IMG/VR virus record: IMGVR_UViG_3300024509_000021
Location: 1 to 54,860 of that record
Strand: one strand, 5' to 3'
Length of the DNA stretch: 54,860 bases
DNA from: a virus
The notes below the pieces were generated by a model. It made no database searches and was not told the DNA's origin. It was given only the letters and a program-made list of their open reading frames with translations. The first letter of the stretch is position 1. Each line of letters starts with the position of its first letter. Made by a program: the position numbers and the translations under genes. Positions 1 to 8,605 of the stretch are shown one piece after another.

Positions 1-1
1 C

Positions 2-442
2 CAGACCGTAGCTCTAAACGAAGGTCAACGTGATACACTATATGATCTAAAGATTAACCCAATTCCATTCTTTAATGGTGTAGGTTTAGTTGCATATGGT
101 CAAAAGACTCGTGCAAGAAATGCTTCTGCATTAGACAGAATCAACGTAGCACGTTTAGTTGTATACCTACGCAGCCAGTTGAACAAACTAGCTCGTCCAT
201 ACATTTTTGAACCAAATGACAAGATCACACGTGATGAGATCAAACAGGCAGCAGAAAGTTTGTTATTAGAGTTGGTAGGTTTGAGAGCAATTTATGACTT
301 CGCAGTTGTTTGTGATGAAAGCAACAACACTCCTAGCAGAATCGATCGTAATGAACTATATGTTGACATTGCAATTGAACCAGTTAAGGCTGTTGAATTC
401 ATTTACATCCCATTACGTGTCAAGAACACAGGAGAGATTTAA
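2..442 (+). CDS. 18: Tail sheath protein gp18, C-terminal part
   Basis: The open frame enters from the left edge at base 2 and gives 146 residues ending in VFIYIPLRVKNTGEI-like sequence. It matches the conserved C-terminal domain of T4-type contractile tail sheath proteins: a Phe/Gly-rich stretch with GLVAYGQKTRA, then INVARLVVYLRSQL, and a C-terminal strand that invades the neighbouring subunit. The sheath polymerises around the tail tube and contracts at infection. The start lies outside the window. Three bases separate it from the tail tube gene, the usual gp18-gp19 order. The family is clear; only the N-terminus is missing. Confidence 0.93.
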   Translation, partial: QTVALNEGQRDTLYDLKINPIPFFNGVGLVAYGQKTRARNASALDRINVARLVVYLRSQLNKLARPYIFEPNDKITRDEIKQAAESLLLELVGLRAIYDFAVVCDESNNTPSRIDRNELYVDIAIEPVKAVEFIYIPLRVKNTGEI

Positions 443-444
443 AA

Positions 445-1092
445 ATGTCAATTACATCACTAAACAATTTTGGTATTCCAACAACTAATCAGGCAGGAAG
501 CACTCAGGTGCTTCTAATGCCTAAGTTGAAATATCGATTCCGTGTTACATTGCTAGGATTTGGTGTTGCAGCAGCAACTGAATTGACAAAGCAAGTTCAA
601 GACGTTACTAGACCAAAAGTTTCATTTGAAGAAATGACACTAGACATCTATAACTCAAAGGTGAAACTTGCAGGCAAGCATACATTAGAAAACGTAACAT
701 TAACATTACGTGATGATGCTAGCGGTCAAGTTCAGAAATTAGTTGGTCAACAAATCCAGAAACAATATGACTTTATGGAACAGGCATCCGCTCGTTCAGG
801 TATTGACTATAAATTTACAACACGTATCGAAGTGTTAGATGGTGGTAATGGTACATTAACTCCAGAAACATTAGAAACTTTTGAAATGTATGGTTGCTTC
901 CTACAAAACGTAGACTACGGCGATGCTAACTACTCTACTAACGAACATATGACAGTTGCTTTAACAATTGCCTACGATAACTTAGTACAGTTTGCAGCAG
1001 GTGCAGCAGCAACAAGCCCAATCGGTGGTATTGGTGCAGCAGTAGGACGTACAATTGGAAACGCTGTAACAGGCGCAACAGGCGGCGCTTAA
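445..1092 (+). CDS. 19: Tail tube protein gp19
   Basis: A 215-residue protein with the T4 gp19-type tube fold: N-terminal YRFRVTLLGFG, the central strand pair RPKVSFEEMTLDIYNSKVKL, and TLRDDASGQVQKLV. It forms the hexameric rings of the inner tail tube through which DNA passes. It is longer than T4 gp19 (about 163 residues) because of an insertion around residues 125-150 and a Gly/Ala-rich tail after residue 185. It follows the sheath gene and is closed by an intrinsic terminator, so sheath and tube are probably on one late transcript. Confidence 0.93.
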   Translation: MSITSLNNFGIPTTNQAGSTQVLLMPKLKYRFRVTLLGFGVAAATELTKQVQDVTRPKVSFEEMTLDIYNSKVKLAGKHTLENVTLTLRDDASGQVQKLVGQQIQKQYDFMEQASARSGIDYKFTTRIEVLDGGNGTLTPETLETFEMYGCFLQNVDYGDANYSTNEHMTVALTIAYDNLVQFAAGAAATSPIGGIGAAVGRTIGNAVTGATGGA

Positions 1093-1111
1093 TTAACGTT
1101 AGTTCAAAAAG

Positions 1112-1137
1112 AGCTCGGTTAAACCGGGCTTTTTTTG
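1112..1137 (+). terminator. Intrinsic terminator after tail tube gene
   Basis: Inverted repeat AGCTCGGT / ACCGGGCT with a TAA loop, followed by seven T. It ends the sheath-tube transcript just before a late promoter box. Confidence 0.85.
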
Positions 1138-1140
1138 TGG

Positions 1141-1148
1141 CATAAATA
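1141..1148 (+). promoter_or_regulatory. T4-type late promoter box, 5 nt from ATG
   Basis: CATAAATA matches the T4 late consensus TATAAATA. The next five bases (TTAAT) lead straight to the ATG at 1154, and no ribosome site is present. With T4 spacing the first transcribed base would be at or next to the A of the start codon. Confidence 0.75.
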
Positions 1149-1153
1149 TTAAT

Positions 1154-2230
1154 ATGGCCAACTACTTTACTAGATTCCTTACCGGTGTATCTGAAGGATT
1201 ATTAAATCCCAAAGGACAACAAGCCAATTGGCAACACGCCACACGACTATTCATTGATAATTCTTTTAGATTATCACCCAAGACTAAATTTTTATACTAT
1301 GTTAGATTTGATTTAAACAAACATACAATTAGGTCTCCTGGATGGTCAAATGAAAATTCTCAAGAAGTTGGGATGTTGGTAAAGTCTTGCGATTTACCAA
1401 AATTTAATTTTGATTCTATTGTTAAAAATCAATATAATAGAAAAAAACTTGTATACAAAGGCATTAACTACGAGCCAATTAATATATCCTTACACGACGA
1501 CAGTGACGGAGTAGTTAATGCGTTATGGGCAATATACTATGGCTATTATATTGCTGATAGATTGAATCCTAATGCAGCATATTCAGCTACACATCTTCGA
1601 CCTGCAAACACTAATTTAGATCTATTCCGATACGGTTTAGATAACGATGTATCCGATCCATTTTTTAATTCAGTGAGTATATACACAATGAGTCGACGAC
1701 GATTCATCGGATATACACTAGTGAATCCAAGAATCAAATCTTGGCAACACGGTGCTATGGACTATTCTGCATCAGAATTTAATGAAAGTCAAATGACATT
1801 AGAATACGAAGCTGTAAAATATTCAGCAGGAACTGTGTCATACAATAATCCTAAAGGTTTTGCAAATCTTCATTACGATACAACACCAAGTCCTATCTCA
1901 GTTGCCGGCGGAGGCGTGGCCACACTAACAGGTGAAGGCGGTGTACTAGACGGACTAGAATCAGTGTTCGGTGCAGTAGGTGACGGAACAGCATTTGATA
2001 GTTGGGGTGGATTTATGAGTACTGCTATCAAAGCAGTTAACACATACAAAAATGTTAAACAATTATCTACAGCACAATTAAAATCTGAAGCAATTAATAT
2101 TCTAAGTAATCCTGGAAATATTTCATCAGCAGTATCCACAGTTGGAGGTGTTGTTGGCGCAATATTTCCAAAGAGTGCATCAACAGAAAATACAACTACT
2201 GCATCACAAAGAAATCTAACAGGAAATTAA
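1154..2230 (+). CDS. Tail tube-like structural protein (gp54-type tube initiator candidate)
   Basis: A 358-residue protein whose first 230 residues resemble a diverged tail tube fold: FLYYVRFDLN, VKSCDLPKFNFDSIVKNQYN, and LVYKGINYEPINISLHDDSD parallel the gp19 strands. A C-terminal extension from about residue 240 is rich in Gly, Ala and Ser. T4 baseplate proteins that start tube assembly (gp54) share the tube fold, so a tube-initiator or tail-terminator role is likely. It begins 5 nt after a late promoter box and has no ribosome site. Its end is 1 nt from the next ATG. Structural identity is fairly sure; the exact role is inferred. Confidence 0.7.
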   Translation: MANYFTRFLTGVSEGLLNPKGQQANWQHATRLFIDNSFRLSPKTKFLYYVRFDLNKHTIRSPGWSNENSQEVGMLVKSCDLPKFNFDSIVKNQYNRKKLVYKGINYEPINISLHDDSDGVVNALWAIYYGYYIADRLNPNAAYSATHLRPANTNLDLFRYGLDNDVSDPFFNSVSIYTMSRRRFIGYTLVNPRIKSWQHGAMDYSASEFNESQMTLEYEAVKYSAGTVSYNNPKGFANLHYDTTPSPISVAGGGVATLTGEGGVLDGLESVFGAVGDGTAFDSWGGFMSTAIKAVNTYKNVKQLSTAQLKSEAINILSNPGNISSAVSTVGGVVGAIFPKSASTENTTTASQRNLTGN

Positions 2231-2231
2231 T

Positions 2232-2597
2232 ATGGCAACAAATTTACCCAGTCAAGTTGTAGAAGATAGTGCTGCCGGAACAAAACTATTTTTTGAAAGA
2301 TATGGCGAAGCTCCGATGGAATTTTCGTCAATGGAAATTGACCTAGCACATTCATTTTTTCAATCTGCGGGATTTTCAAAAGATGCTGCCGATGTAGTTG
2401 CAATGACTTTGTTAAGGCAGGCCAAAATAGATTCGATTCCTGTGGGTCAATTATTAGATACTTTAAAAAATTTTAATTATTTAGAATTAAATCAAATAGT
2501 AGGTGAAGTTTTAAACAACAATCGAGTACCAACTTCTATACTAGGATTTAGAACAACTGACGTCAAACCTATTCAGATAAGAAACATAGCAGCATAA
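2232..2597 (+). CDS. Conserved phage protein, unknown (virion block)
   Basis: 121 residues, soluble and mostly helical, with no signal peptide or membrane segment. The sequence MEIDLAHSFFQSAGFSKDAA and a middle segment with DAADVVAMTLLRQAKID look like a compact helical domain. It sits between the tube-like protein (1 nt gap) and the head-completion nuclease, whose ATG overlaps its stop, so it is translationally coupled to virion genes. A small tail or neck component is plausible, but I do not recognise the family. Confidence 0.8.
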   Translation: MATNLPSQVVEDSAAGTKLFFERYGEAPMEFSSMEIDLAHSFFQSAGFSKDAADVVAMTLLRQAKIDSIPVGQLLDTLKNFNYLELNQIVGEVLNNNRVPTSILGFRTTDVKPIQIRNIAA

Positions 2598-3037
2598 TGG
2601 CAAAATTTGCACAGGGAAGATTTGAAATGAAAAATCCTGACAAGTATGTTGGGAAAAAAACTCCTTTGGCACGTAGTAGTTGGGAATTTGTTTTTATGCG
2701 AATGCTTGACGAACATCCTGGCGTACAAAATTGGGCCAGTGAAAGTATACAAATACCTTATAGAGATCCCTTAACAGGAAAAAGCACAATCTATGTCCCA
2801 GACTTCTTTATTGTCTATGTTGACAAGAATGGCAGTAAACACGCCGAAGTAGTAGAAGTTAAACCTAGCAATCATACTATTTTAGAAAAAGTTGGCAAGA
2901 GCTTGTACAACCAAGAACAGTATGTTAAGAATATGGCCAAATGGGAAGCAGCAAATAAATGGTGCAAACAACAGGGTGTTAGATTTCGAGTAGTTAGTGA
3001 AAATGATATTTTTCACCAAGGCGGCAAACGGAAATAA
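2597..3037 (+). CDS. 4: Head completion nuclease gp4 (TnsA-like)
   Basis: 146 residues with the PD-(D/E)xK nuclease arrangement of the TnsA N-terminal/gp4 family: SSWEFVFMRML (acidic residue), YVPDFFIVY (catalytic D) and AEVVEVKPS (ExK). An N-terminal basic stretch MAKFAQGRFEMKNPDKYVGK and NWASESIQIPYRDP are typical of T4 gp4 relatives. gp4 is needed to finish filled heads so tails can join, probably by trimming the packaged DNA end. Its start overlaps the previous stop by one base. The length agrees with T4 gp4 (about 150). Confidence 0.85.
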   Translation: MAKFAQGRFEMKNPDKYVGKKTPLARSSWEFVFMRMLDEHPGVQNWASESIQIPYRDPLTGKSTIYVPDFFIVYVDKNGSKHAEVVEVKPSNHTILEKVGKSLYNQEQYVKNMAKWEAANKWCKQQGVRFRVVSENDIFHQGGKRK

Positions 3038-3044
3038 GTAAAGT

Positions 3045-3527
3045 ATGACCAAGAAACTTGAAGAACTCTTTAACTTAGATTCAGCTGAGGCTGTAAAGGC
3101 TGCTGAAGATACTACTCCTGTTCCAACCCACGAGCAGGTTAAAAGTTTAGATGATAGTTATGCTGAAGTAGCTAAAATTACCAGCACGTTGCCGCAGATA
3201 CAAGAATTAGAAAATCTAGACGAAAACGAGCTAGATAACCTAGCTAAAAAAGCAGAGCAGGCCTACGACGATCTTATGGATTTAGGTATGAACGTAGAAG
3301 TACGTTATGCTAGTCGTATTTTTGAAGTAGCTAGTTCTATGATGGGCAACGCTATTACTGCTAAAACTAACAAAATTGAAAAGAAATTAAAAGCTGTTGA
3401 CCTACAACTTAAAAAATTAAAAATTGATAACGATGCGGGTAACGATCCAAACGATGTTATCAACGGCCAAGGGTATGTGATCACAGACCGCAATGAGCTA
3501 CTGAAAAAATTAGGCGGAAAAGCATAA
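3045..3527 (+). CDS. 16: Small terminase subunit gp16
   Basis: 160 residues, strongly helical with predicted coiled coil. The pattern ARIFEVASSMMGNAITAKTN followed by KLKAVDLQLKKLK corresponds to the central oligomerisation helices of T4 gp16 (164 residues), and the N-terminal part is acidic and variable. The small subunit forms a ring that recognises concatemeric DNA and stimulates the gp17 ATPase. gp17 is found 1.7 kb downstream with three unidentified proteins and a low-complexity acidic protein in between, an expanded version of the T4 order. Confidence 0.83.
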   Translation: MTKKLEELFNLDSAEAVKAAEDTTPVPTHEQVKSLDDSYAEVAKITSTLPQIQELENLDENELDNLAKKAEQAYDDLMDLGMNVEVRYASRIFEVASSMMGNAITAKTNKIEKKLKAVDLQLKKLKIDNDAGNDPNDVINGQGYVITDRNELLKKLGGKA

Positions 3528-3530
3528 ATA
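3523..3530 (+). promoter_or_regulatory. T4-type late promoter box, 5 nt from ATG
   Basis: CATAAATA overlaps the end of the gp16 gene; CTACT follows and then ATG at 3536. There is no Shine-Dalgarno. Same spacing as the other late boxes at 1141, 5226 and 6824. Confidence 0.75.
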
Positions 3531-3535
3531 CTACT

Positions 3536-4084
3536 ATGAAAACTTTTAAAGAATATCTTGCCGAAAGCAAAAAGAGCTACCCTTTTAGATTAAAGGTAGC
3601 AGGCGAATTGCCTGAAAATTTTGTTAAAGAACTCAAAGATTGCATCGGAAAAGCAAATCCAGCAATCATTGAAAAATCTAAAACACCTATTCAAGCAACT
3701 CCACTAGATTTTCCGGAACTAAGCAATGTTGAAGTTCACACATTTGAAGTAGTATGCGAATATCCAATTACTGCTCCTGAGCTTGCAGAACACGTAAAAT
3801 ACTTTGTTCCAGAATCTAATTTTAGAGTCAGAAACGGTGGTGATGCAGGCGAAGTAGAACACAATACAGCGGATATGGAACCAAGTGGTGAATCAGTATT
3901 AGCAGAGCCTTACAACGATAAGGTAAAGCACAAAGACTACTTCGGCGATGATTTTAATAAAAGTTTCTTGAAAGATTTAGCAAAGGCCGCCAAGGAACGC
4001 AAAAAAGACGGTGTGCAGACAGAATACAAGCTGCCTAAGGCCAAACAAGACAAAGCAGGCGTTAAGAGCGCCTTAGGGAGTTAA
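3536..4084 (+). CDS. Putative capsid-targeted protein with T4-type CTS
   Basis: 182 residues. The N-terminus MKTFKEYLAES closely resembles the capsid targeting sequence of T4 internal head proteins (MKTYQEFIAEA in IPI/IPIII), including an LAE site of the type cut by the prohead protease gp21 ([LI]xE). This predicts packaging in the prohead with cleavage after residue 9. Residues 15-95 (PFRLKVAGELPENFVKELK) look like a small alpha/beta domain; the tail is Lys-rich and charged. A late box lies 5 nt upstream. The targeting claim rests on the motif; the molecular function is unknown. Confidence 0.8.
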   Translation: MKTFKEYLAESKKSYPFRLKVAGELPENFVKELKDCIGKANPAIIEKSKTPIQATPLDFPELSNVEVHTFEVVCEYPITAPELAEHVKYFVPESNFRVRNGGDAGEVEHNTADMEPSGESVLAEPYNDKVKHKDYFGDDFNKSFLKDLAKAAKERKKDGVQTEYKLPKAKQDKAGVKSALGS

Positions 4085-4085
4085 T

Positions 4086-4733
4086 ATGAATTTTAATGAT
4101 TTAATGGCAAGAATGAGAGAGCTTGATCAACCAGCAGTTGAGGCAGCTCCAGTTGTAACAGACGAGTGTGGAGAAATGCCTCCTAGCCCAATGGGCAATA
4201 TGGGTAAACCAGATGCTCCTCCTCCAAGTATGAGCGTTAACTTAAATGCACAAGGTTTAGATAATATTGAAGAACTATTATCTTTAATCAAGGCAGTTAA
4301 CCCAGGTATGGATAAGCCTGCTGCTCCAATGGGCGGTATGCCACACATTGAAATTGAACCAATGGACAAGCCAGAAGGCGGTATGCCTAAGCTAGGCGGT
4401 CTAGGCGATCTAGACAAAGGCCCATTGAAAATGCTTCCTGATATGGATGCTGACAACGATGAAAAAGTAGGCGGCGAAGAAGGTCCTGAAGAAAAAGGCG
4501 AAGAAGATAAAGAAGACGAAGCATTTGGAAATTCAGTTCCAGGTTCTGAGCCAGAAGTTAAAGATGTTAGCGCAGCTATTCCGGACGGTAATGATTTAAA
4601 CAAACCTAAACAAATGGTTAAACACAGCTATCGTCAAGGCGACAATCCAATGGCCATGGAAGGCGAAGAATTACGTGCTTCTATTAGAGCAGAATTACTG
4701 CGTAGATTAGAAGAAGCTAAAGGAGCGAAATAA
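4086..4733 (+). CDS. Low-complexity acidic phage protein (head-associated candidate)
   Basis: 215 residues, rich in Met, Gly, Pro, Asp and Glu. The N-terminus MNFNDLMARMRELDQ carries an LxE-type site (RELD context). Residues 60-80 form a short helix (LDNIEELLSLIKAVNPG), 115-160 are very acidic, and the C-terminus (EELRASIRAELLRRLEEAKG) is a helix. Such proteins occur in marine T4-like phages next to terminase and may be prohead core or internal proteins. It is coupled to both neighbours (1 nt gap upstream; last base shared with the next ATG). No enzymatic motif seen. Confidence 0.75.
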   Translation: MNFNDLMARMRELDQPAVEAAPVVTDECGEMPPSPMGNMGKPDAPPPSMSVNLNAQGLDNIEELLSLIKAVNPGMDKPAAPMGGMPHIEIEPMDKPEGGMPKLGGLGDLDKGPLKMLPDMDADNDEKVGGEEGPEEKGEEDKEDEAFGNSVPGSEPEVKDVSAAIPDGNDLNKPKQMVKHSYRQGDNPMAMEGEELRASIRAELLRRLEEAKGAK

Positions 4734-5182
4734 TGGCAGATTTATACGGCGACGCATTAGGTGGCGGTTTAACAGGTAACGTCGACAGTAATGCAAGAAA
4801 ATTATTAGGTGACGGCGCATCAGGCGTTGGACCATATACTAGTTTTGGTACTCCAAAATTACAAGCAATTAAAGTTGTTTCTGCAACAATTGACTTTACA
4901 ACAACTCCCGCAGCAGCTAACAGTAATTTAGCTAAAGCAGTTTTTGCCCTACAGTCTTTATCTGAAATTTATTATGTTGGTAAACCAACAGCATCTGGTG
5001 CTAACCAATTTGTTGCATTAGTTAATATTAACAAAACAGATGCAGGAAATGGATATGCAGCATCGGGAAGCGCAGACGGTTCTTACGAAAACCTAGAAGA
5101 TGTCATCGGTGCAGCGTTAGGTGTTGCCGAAAACGACATCACAATTACAGACGTAGCGTTAACTGGTTTAACATTCGCTTAA
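4733..5182 (+). CDS. Putative virion structural protein, unknown
   Basis: 149 residues, Gly/Ala/Thr-rich with beta-type alternation, low in Cys and charged residues, beginning MADLYGDALGGGLTGNVDSN. The composition is typical of a capsid decoration or minor structural protein. Its ATG overlaps the end of the preceding gene, and it is followed by a strong terminator, so it ends the transcript that starts at the 3523 late box. I do not recognise the family. Confidence 0.75.
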   Translation: MADLYGDALGGGLTGNVDSNARKLLGDGASGVGPYTSFGTPKLQAIKVVSATIDFTTTPAAANSNLAKAVFALQSLSEIYYVGKPTASGANQFVALVNINKTDAGNGYAASGSADGSYENLEDVIGAALGVAENDITITDVALTGLTFA

Positions 5183-5196
5183 TTGTATAAACACTC

Positions 5197-5224
5197 AAAT
5201 AGGGCCTCCGGGCCCTATTTTTTT
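5197..5224 (+). terminator. Intrinsic terminator before gp17
   Basis: A perfect 10-bp inverted repeat (AAATAGGGCC / GGCCCTATTT) with a TCCG loop, running into T residues. It separates the structural unit from the terminase transcript. Confidence 0.9.
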
Positions 5225-5225
5225 C

Positions 5226-5233
5226 ATTAAATA
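5226..5233 (+). promoter_or_regulatory. Late promoter box, 5 nt from gp17 ATG
   Basis: ATTAAATA followed by ATAGT and the ATG at 5239. No ribosome site. It lies directly after the terminator, as expected for a separate late transcript. Confidence 0.65.
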
Positions 5234-5238
5234 ATAGT

Positions 5239-6825
5239 ATGGCAAAATCATTAGACGGTAATTTAGTTAAGAAAGCTCACGCTCAAACCAGGTATACACT
5301 TGAGGAAGTAGAACATCTTGAAAAGTGTATGGATCCTGTAAACGGGCCGTTGTACTTTGCTAGAAACTTTATTAAAATTCAACACCCGGTTAGAGGTAGC
5401 ATACCTTTTGAACCTTATGAATATCAGGTTAGACTAATACAGGCCTATCACGAAAACAAGCAATGTATTGCAATGTTACCGCGTCAGATGGGTAAAACAA
5501 CCTGTGCAGTTGCTTACCTGCTGTGGTACACAATGTTTGTTCCAGACTGCCAAGTTCTTATTGCCGCACACAAATATGAAGGTGCTAAAGACATTATGGA
5601 TCGTTACCGTTTTGGTTACGAAAACTTACCTGACTTTATTCGTGCTGGTGTTTATTCATACAATAGAAACACAATCGAATACGATAACGGAGCACGTATT
5701 CAAGCTACCACAACAACAGAAAACACCGGTCGTGGTAAGTCTTTATCATTAATATACTGTGACGAGTTTGCATTTGTTCAACCACCTGAAAAGGCCAAAG
5801 AGTTTTGGACTGCCCTATCTCCTACATTGGCTACAGGTGGTAAAGCACTGATTACATCAACACCAAACTCGGACGAAGATCAGTTTGCTCTTATCTGGAC
5901 TGAAGCTAATAAACGTTTTGACGAGTACGGCAACGAGACAAAATTAGGACCTAACGGATTCTTTCCATTCTTTGCTCACTGGCGTGAAAACCCGTTACGC
6001 GACGATGCCTGGGCCTCTGTCGAACGTGCTAAAATTGGTGAAGAACGTTTCCGCCGAGAGTTTGAATGTGAGTTCTTGATCTTCGACGAAACACTAATCA
6101 ATTCAGTTAAACTTGCAGCATTAGAGGGAATTGATCCAACTATGACCATGGGTCAAACACGTTGGTATAAAGATATAGATTCTAGATGCACATATCTTGT
6201 TGCTCTAGATCCTAGTCTAGGTACAGGCGGTGACTACGGTGCTATACAGGTTTTTGAAATGCCCTCAATGACTCAGGTAGCGGAATGGCATCATAATACT
6301 ACTCCAGTACAGCAACAGGTCAAACATATGCGTGAAATATTGAAATACATTCAATCACGCGGAGAAGAAAAAGGCGGTGTTCCGCAAATTTATTATTCTG
6401 TTGAAAATAATTCTCTAGGTGAAGCCGCTCTTATTGTTATTAACGACATAGGAGAAGAAAACTTTCCTGGTTTATTCTTAAGTGAGCCTATACGTAAAGG
6501 ACACGTTCGTAAATTCCGTAAAGGATTTAATACTACACATCGCAGTAAAGTTACTGCTTGTTCTCAGTTTAAAAATTTACTAGAAACTAATAAGATGACA
6601 ATTACATCTAAACCGCTGATTTCTGAGTTAAAAACGTATGTTGCCAGCGGACTTGGTTTTAAGGCCAAAACAGGAGAACACGACGACCTAGTGAGCTCTA
6701 CGTTACTGATCATACGTATGGCAGACGTACTAGCAGATTGGGATCCTACAGTTTACGAAAAAATGACTGAAAAAATTACAGAGGAATCTATGCCGCTGCC
6801 TATCTTTGTAAGCAGCGGGTTTTGA
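5239..6825 (+). CDS. 17: Terminase large subunit gp17
   Basis: 528 residues. The N-terminal ATPase has a deviant Walker A MLPRQMGKTT (about 79-88) and Walker B LIYCDEFAF (171-179, catalytic Glu 176), followed by the coupling motif ITSTPN. The C-terminal RNase H-type nuclease shows VALDPSLGTGGDYG (first Asp), YYSVENNSLG and the terminal HDDLVSS acidic pair. It is the motor that pumps DNA into proheads and cuts the concatemer. The length is a little shorter than T4 gp17 (610). A late box precedes it without a Shine-Dalgarno. Confidence 0.96.
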   Translation: MAKSLDGNLVKKAHAQTRYTLEEVEHLEKCMDPVNGPLYFARNFIKIQHPVRGSIPFEPYEYQVRLIQAYHENKQCIAMLPRQMGKTTCAVAYLLWYTMFVPDCQVLIAAHKYEGAKDIMDRYRFGYENLPDFIRAGVYSYNRNTIEYDNGARIQATTTTENTGRGKSLSLIYCDEFAFVQPPEKAKEFWTALSPTLATGGKALITSTPNSDEDQFALIWTEANKRFDEYGNETKLGPNGFFPFFAHWRENPLRDDAWASVERAKIGEERFRREFECEFLIFDETLINSVKLAALEGIDPTMTMGQTRWYKDIDSRCTYLVALDPSLGTGGDYGAIQVFEMPSMTQVAEWHHNTTPVQQQVKHMREILKYIQSRGEEKGGVPQIYYSVENNSLGEAALIVINDIGEENFPGLFLSEPIRKGHVRKFRKGFNTTHRSKVTACSQFKNLLETNKMTITSKPLISELKTYVASGLGFKAKTGEHDDLVSSTLLIIRMADVLADWDPTVYEKMTEKITEESMPLPIFVSSGF

Positions 6826-6831
6826 TAAATA
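6824..6831 (+). promoter_or_regulatory. T4-type late promoter box, 5 nt from ATG
   Basis: GATAAATA overlaps the gp17 stop; TAACT follows and then ATG at 6837, with no ribosome site. This spacing supports ATG 6837 rather than the in-frame TTG at 6822 as the start of the next gene. Confidence 0.75.
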
Positions 6832-6836
6832 TAACT

Positions 6837-8591
6837 ATGGACGCAAGAAACAATATCGCTACAGATTTATTCTATAAAATTAGAAGCCGTTTTAAGAACC
6901 TAAAATTAGGTGCTGAAACAGGCCAAATTACCATCAATCCTGAAGAAGCTAGATTCTTTGATTTTGATTATATGGAAGGTCAAACACCGATGGGTCACGT
7001 TAGTGTTAGCCTAGCAGAACCAAATTCTATGAAGGTATACTTCAGTCACGGAATTGCCGAAGGTATGGATGATCATCAGAAAGGTAATTGGTATAAGTTT
7101 TTGCGAGAATTACGTGAATTTGCTAAACGCAGACTATTAGCATTTGACACAAGAGATATTGCTAAGGATAATTTAGATCGTAGAGATTATGAATTTTTAG
7201 CTGCAAATGCGCAACCTAAGCAAACACAACCAAACACAATACAGAAACCAGTCGGAGAAAGCATTATGGCAGAAAGCTCAATGTACGGTAGCAGATTAAT
7301 GAGTTACCAGAATTTAATGGATACTAAATTGATTATCAAACATAGTCAAGCAGTAATGGATGATCAACAACCTGGCGCACGAACAAGACACATTGCAGCA
7401 CTTTTTGTAGAAAATCAAGACGGTGAAAGATTTAAATATCCTTTCATCCACCTAGCTGGTGCTCGTGCTATGCAACGCCACGTGGCCAACGGTGGTGTAC
7501 CCTATGACGACATTGGTAAAAGTATTATTCAAATGAGTGAAGAAATTGCTCAATTAAAGAGCTTTGGTGGTTATGTTGTTCGTAACGATCTAATGAATTC
7601 AGAAACAAATTCAGTGGTTGAACGTTCTACACAATACCTAAATAGCCTACGCGAGCAAATTAAGGCCCTAGCAAAACAAAGTCACTACGAAGCATATAGA
7701 GAAAATTTCCAGGCATATGACAGCGAAGAAGTACCGCAGGATGTAGTTGAAGATTTCAAAGAAAAATTTACAGTACGATCATTTAAAGAAGACATTGCAT
7801 CAGTATTTCCGGTCTTATATAGACTAATGAAAGAAGGAAACACTATAGGCTACGACGACATAGTCGCTTTAACACAAGAAGATATGCAAGAAGACATCGA
7901 AGTTGAGCAGACACAAGATGATCCATTTGCCAAGTTTGAAAACTGGGTAATGGGTCTTGGAGAAGAGTCTGCTATAACTTCTGAAGATCCAGAAGAACAA
8001 CAATCAGCCTTACAAAAATTACAAGAATTAGTTGGACAAGAATTTCCTGCAGGTACAGATGGCACAAACGCAATTGAAAGTTTAAAAGGCCTAATTGAAG
8101 ATCCAGAATTATACAAACGAATTAAGGCAACAGCGGCGGAAGATGCAAATGCAGACGTCCGCCCTCAAATCCAAGGTTGGTTAGAATTAAATGCACCAGA
8201 GGCACTAGAGTCATTAGACTTTGGCGATATGGGAGCAGCCGCAGCTGAAGAACCAGCAGCAGCAGAAGTTCCTGCAGAAGAACCGGCAGAAGTTCCAGCA
8301 GCAGCACCTGCAGAAGAACCACAAATGGCCAGCGATGATCCAGAAGAAAGACACGAGGGCAAGATGGGCGTTAAAGAATTAGCTGAATTCATTCATTCAT
8401 TTTACGACCAAGAATCAGGTACATTCCCCAAAGGCCCAGAAGGTGTTTGCACAATGGTAGGCAAGAAGTTTGGTGAGCAGGCAGAGCAGGTTGCTCGCAA
8501 ATTTGTTGAAAGAATGGCTCCTGAGCAGACTACAGAACAAAATCCTGAATTGGCTGAACTAGCAAGAGTCAGAGAACTAGCAGGCCTGTAA
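6837..8591 (+). CDS. Large conserved phage protein, unknown (terminase-linked)
   Basis: 584 residues from ATG 6837; an upstream in-frame TTG at 6822 would add five. Residues 1-130 form a charged domain with repeated basic helices; residues 140-320 contain IKHSQAVMDDQQPGARTRHI and YPFIHLAGARAMQRHVANGG, a conserved block of marine T4-like phages. Residues 380-500 are acidic and include an Ala/Glu/Pro low-complexity linker, and the C-terminus is a helical segment (MGVKELAEFIHSFYDQES). An internal GESIMAES stretch could be a prohead protease site. Probably a late virion or assembly protein. I do not assign a function. Confidence 0.82.
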   Translation: MDARNNIATDLFYKIRSRFKNLKLGAETGQITINPEEARFFDFDYMEGQTPMGHVSVSLAEPNSMKVYFSHGIAEGMDDHQKGNWYKFLRELREFAKRRLLAFDTRDIAKDNLDRRDYEFLAANAQPKQTQPNTIQKPVGESIMAESSMYGSRLMSYQNLMDTKLIIKHSQAVMDDQQPGARTRHIAALFVENQDGERFKYPFIHLAGARAMQRHVANGGVPYDDIGKSIIQMSEEIAQLKSFGGYVVRNDLMNSETNSVVERSTQYLNSLREQIKALAKQSHYEAYRENFQAYDSEEVPQDVVEDFKEKFTVRSFKEDIASVFPVLYRLMKEGNTIGYDDIVALTQEDMQEDIEVEQTQDDPFAKFENWVMGLGEESAITSEDPEEQQSALQKLQELVGQEFPAGTDGTNAIESLKGLIEDPELYKRIKATAAEDANADVRPQIQGWLELNAPEALESLDFGDMGAAAAEEPAAAEVPAEEPAEVPAAAPAEEPQMASDDPEERHEGKMGVKELAEFIHSFYDQESGTFPKGPEGVCTMVGKKFGEQAEQVARKFVERMAPEQTTEQNPELAELARVRELAGL

Positions 8592-8605
8592 TAGAAGGAT
8601 AATCA

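Noticed and set aside
4127-4603. 158-residue minus-strand frame
   Set aside because: Shadow of the acidic plus-strand gene; Ser/Pro-rich low complexity and no ribosome site.
8122-8392. Two overlapping minus-strand frames of Leu- or Ala/Ser-rich sequence
   Set aside because: Caused by the Ala/Glu repeat of the 6837 gene on the plus strand.
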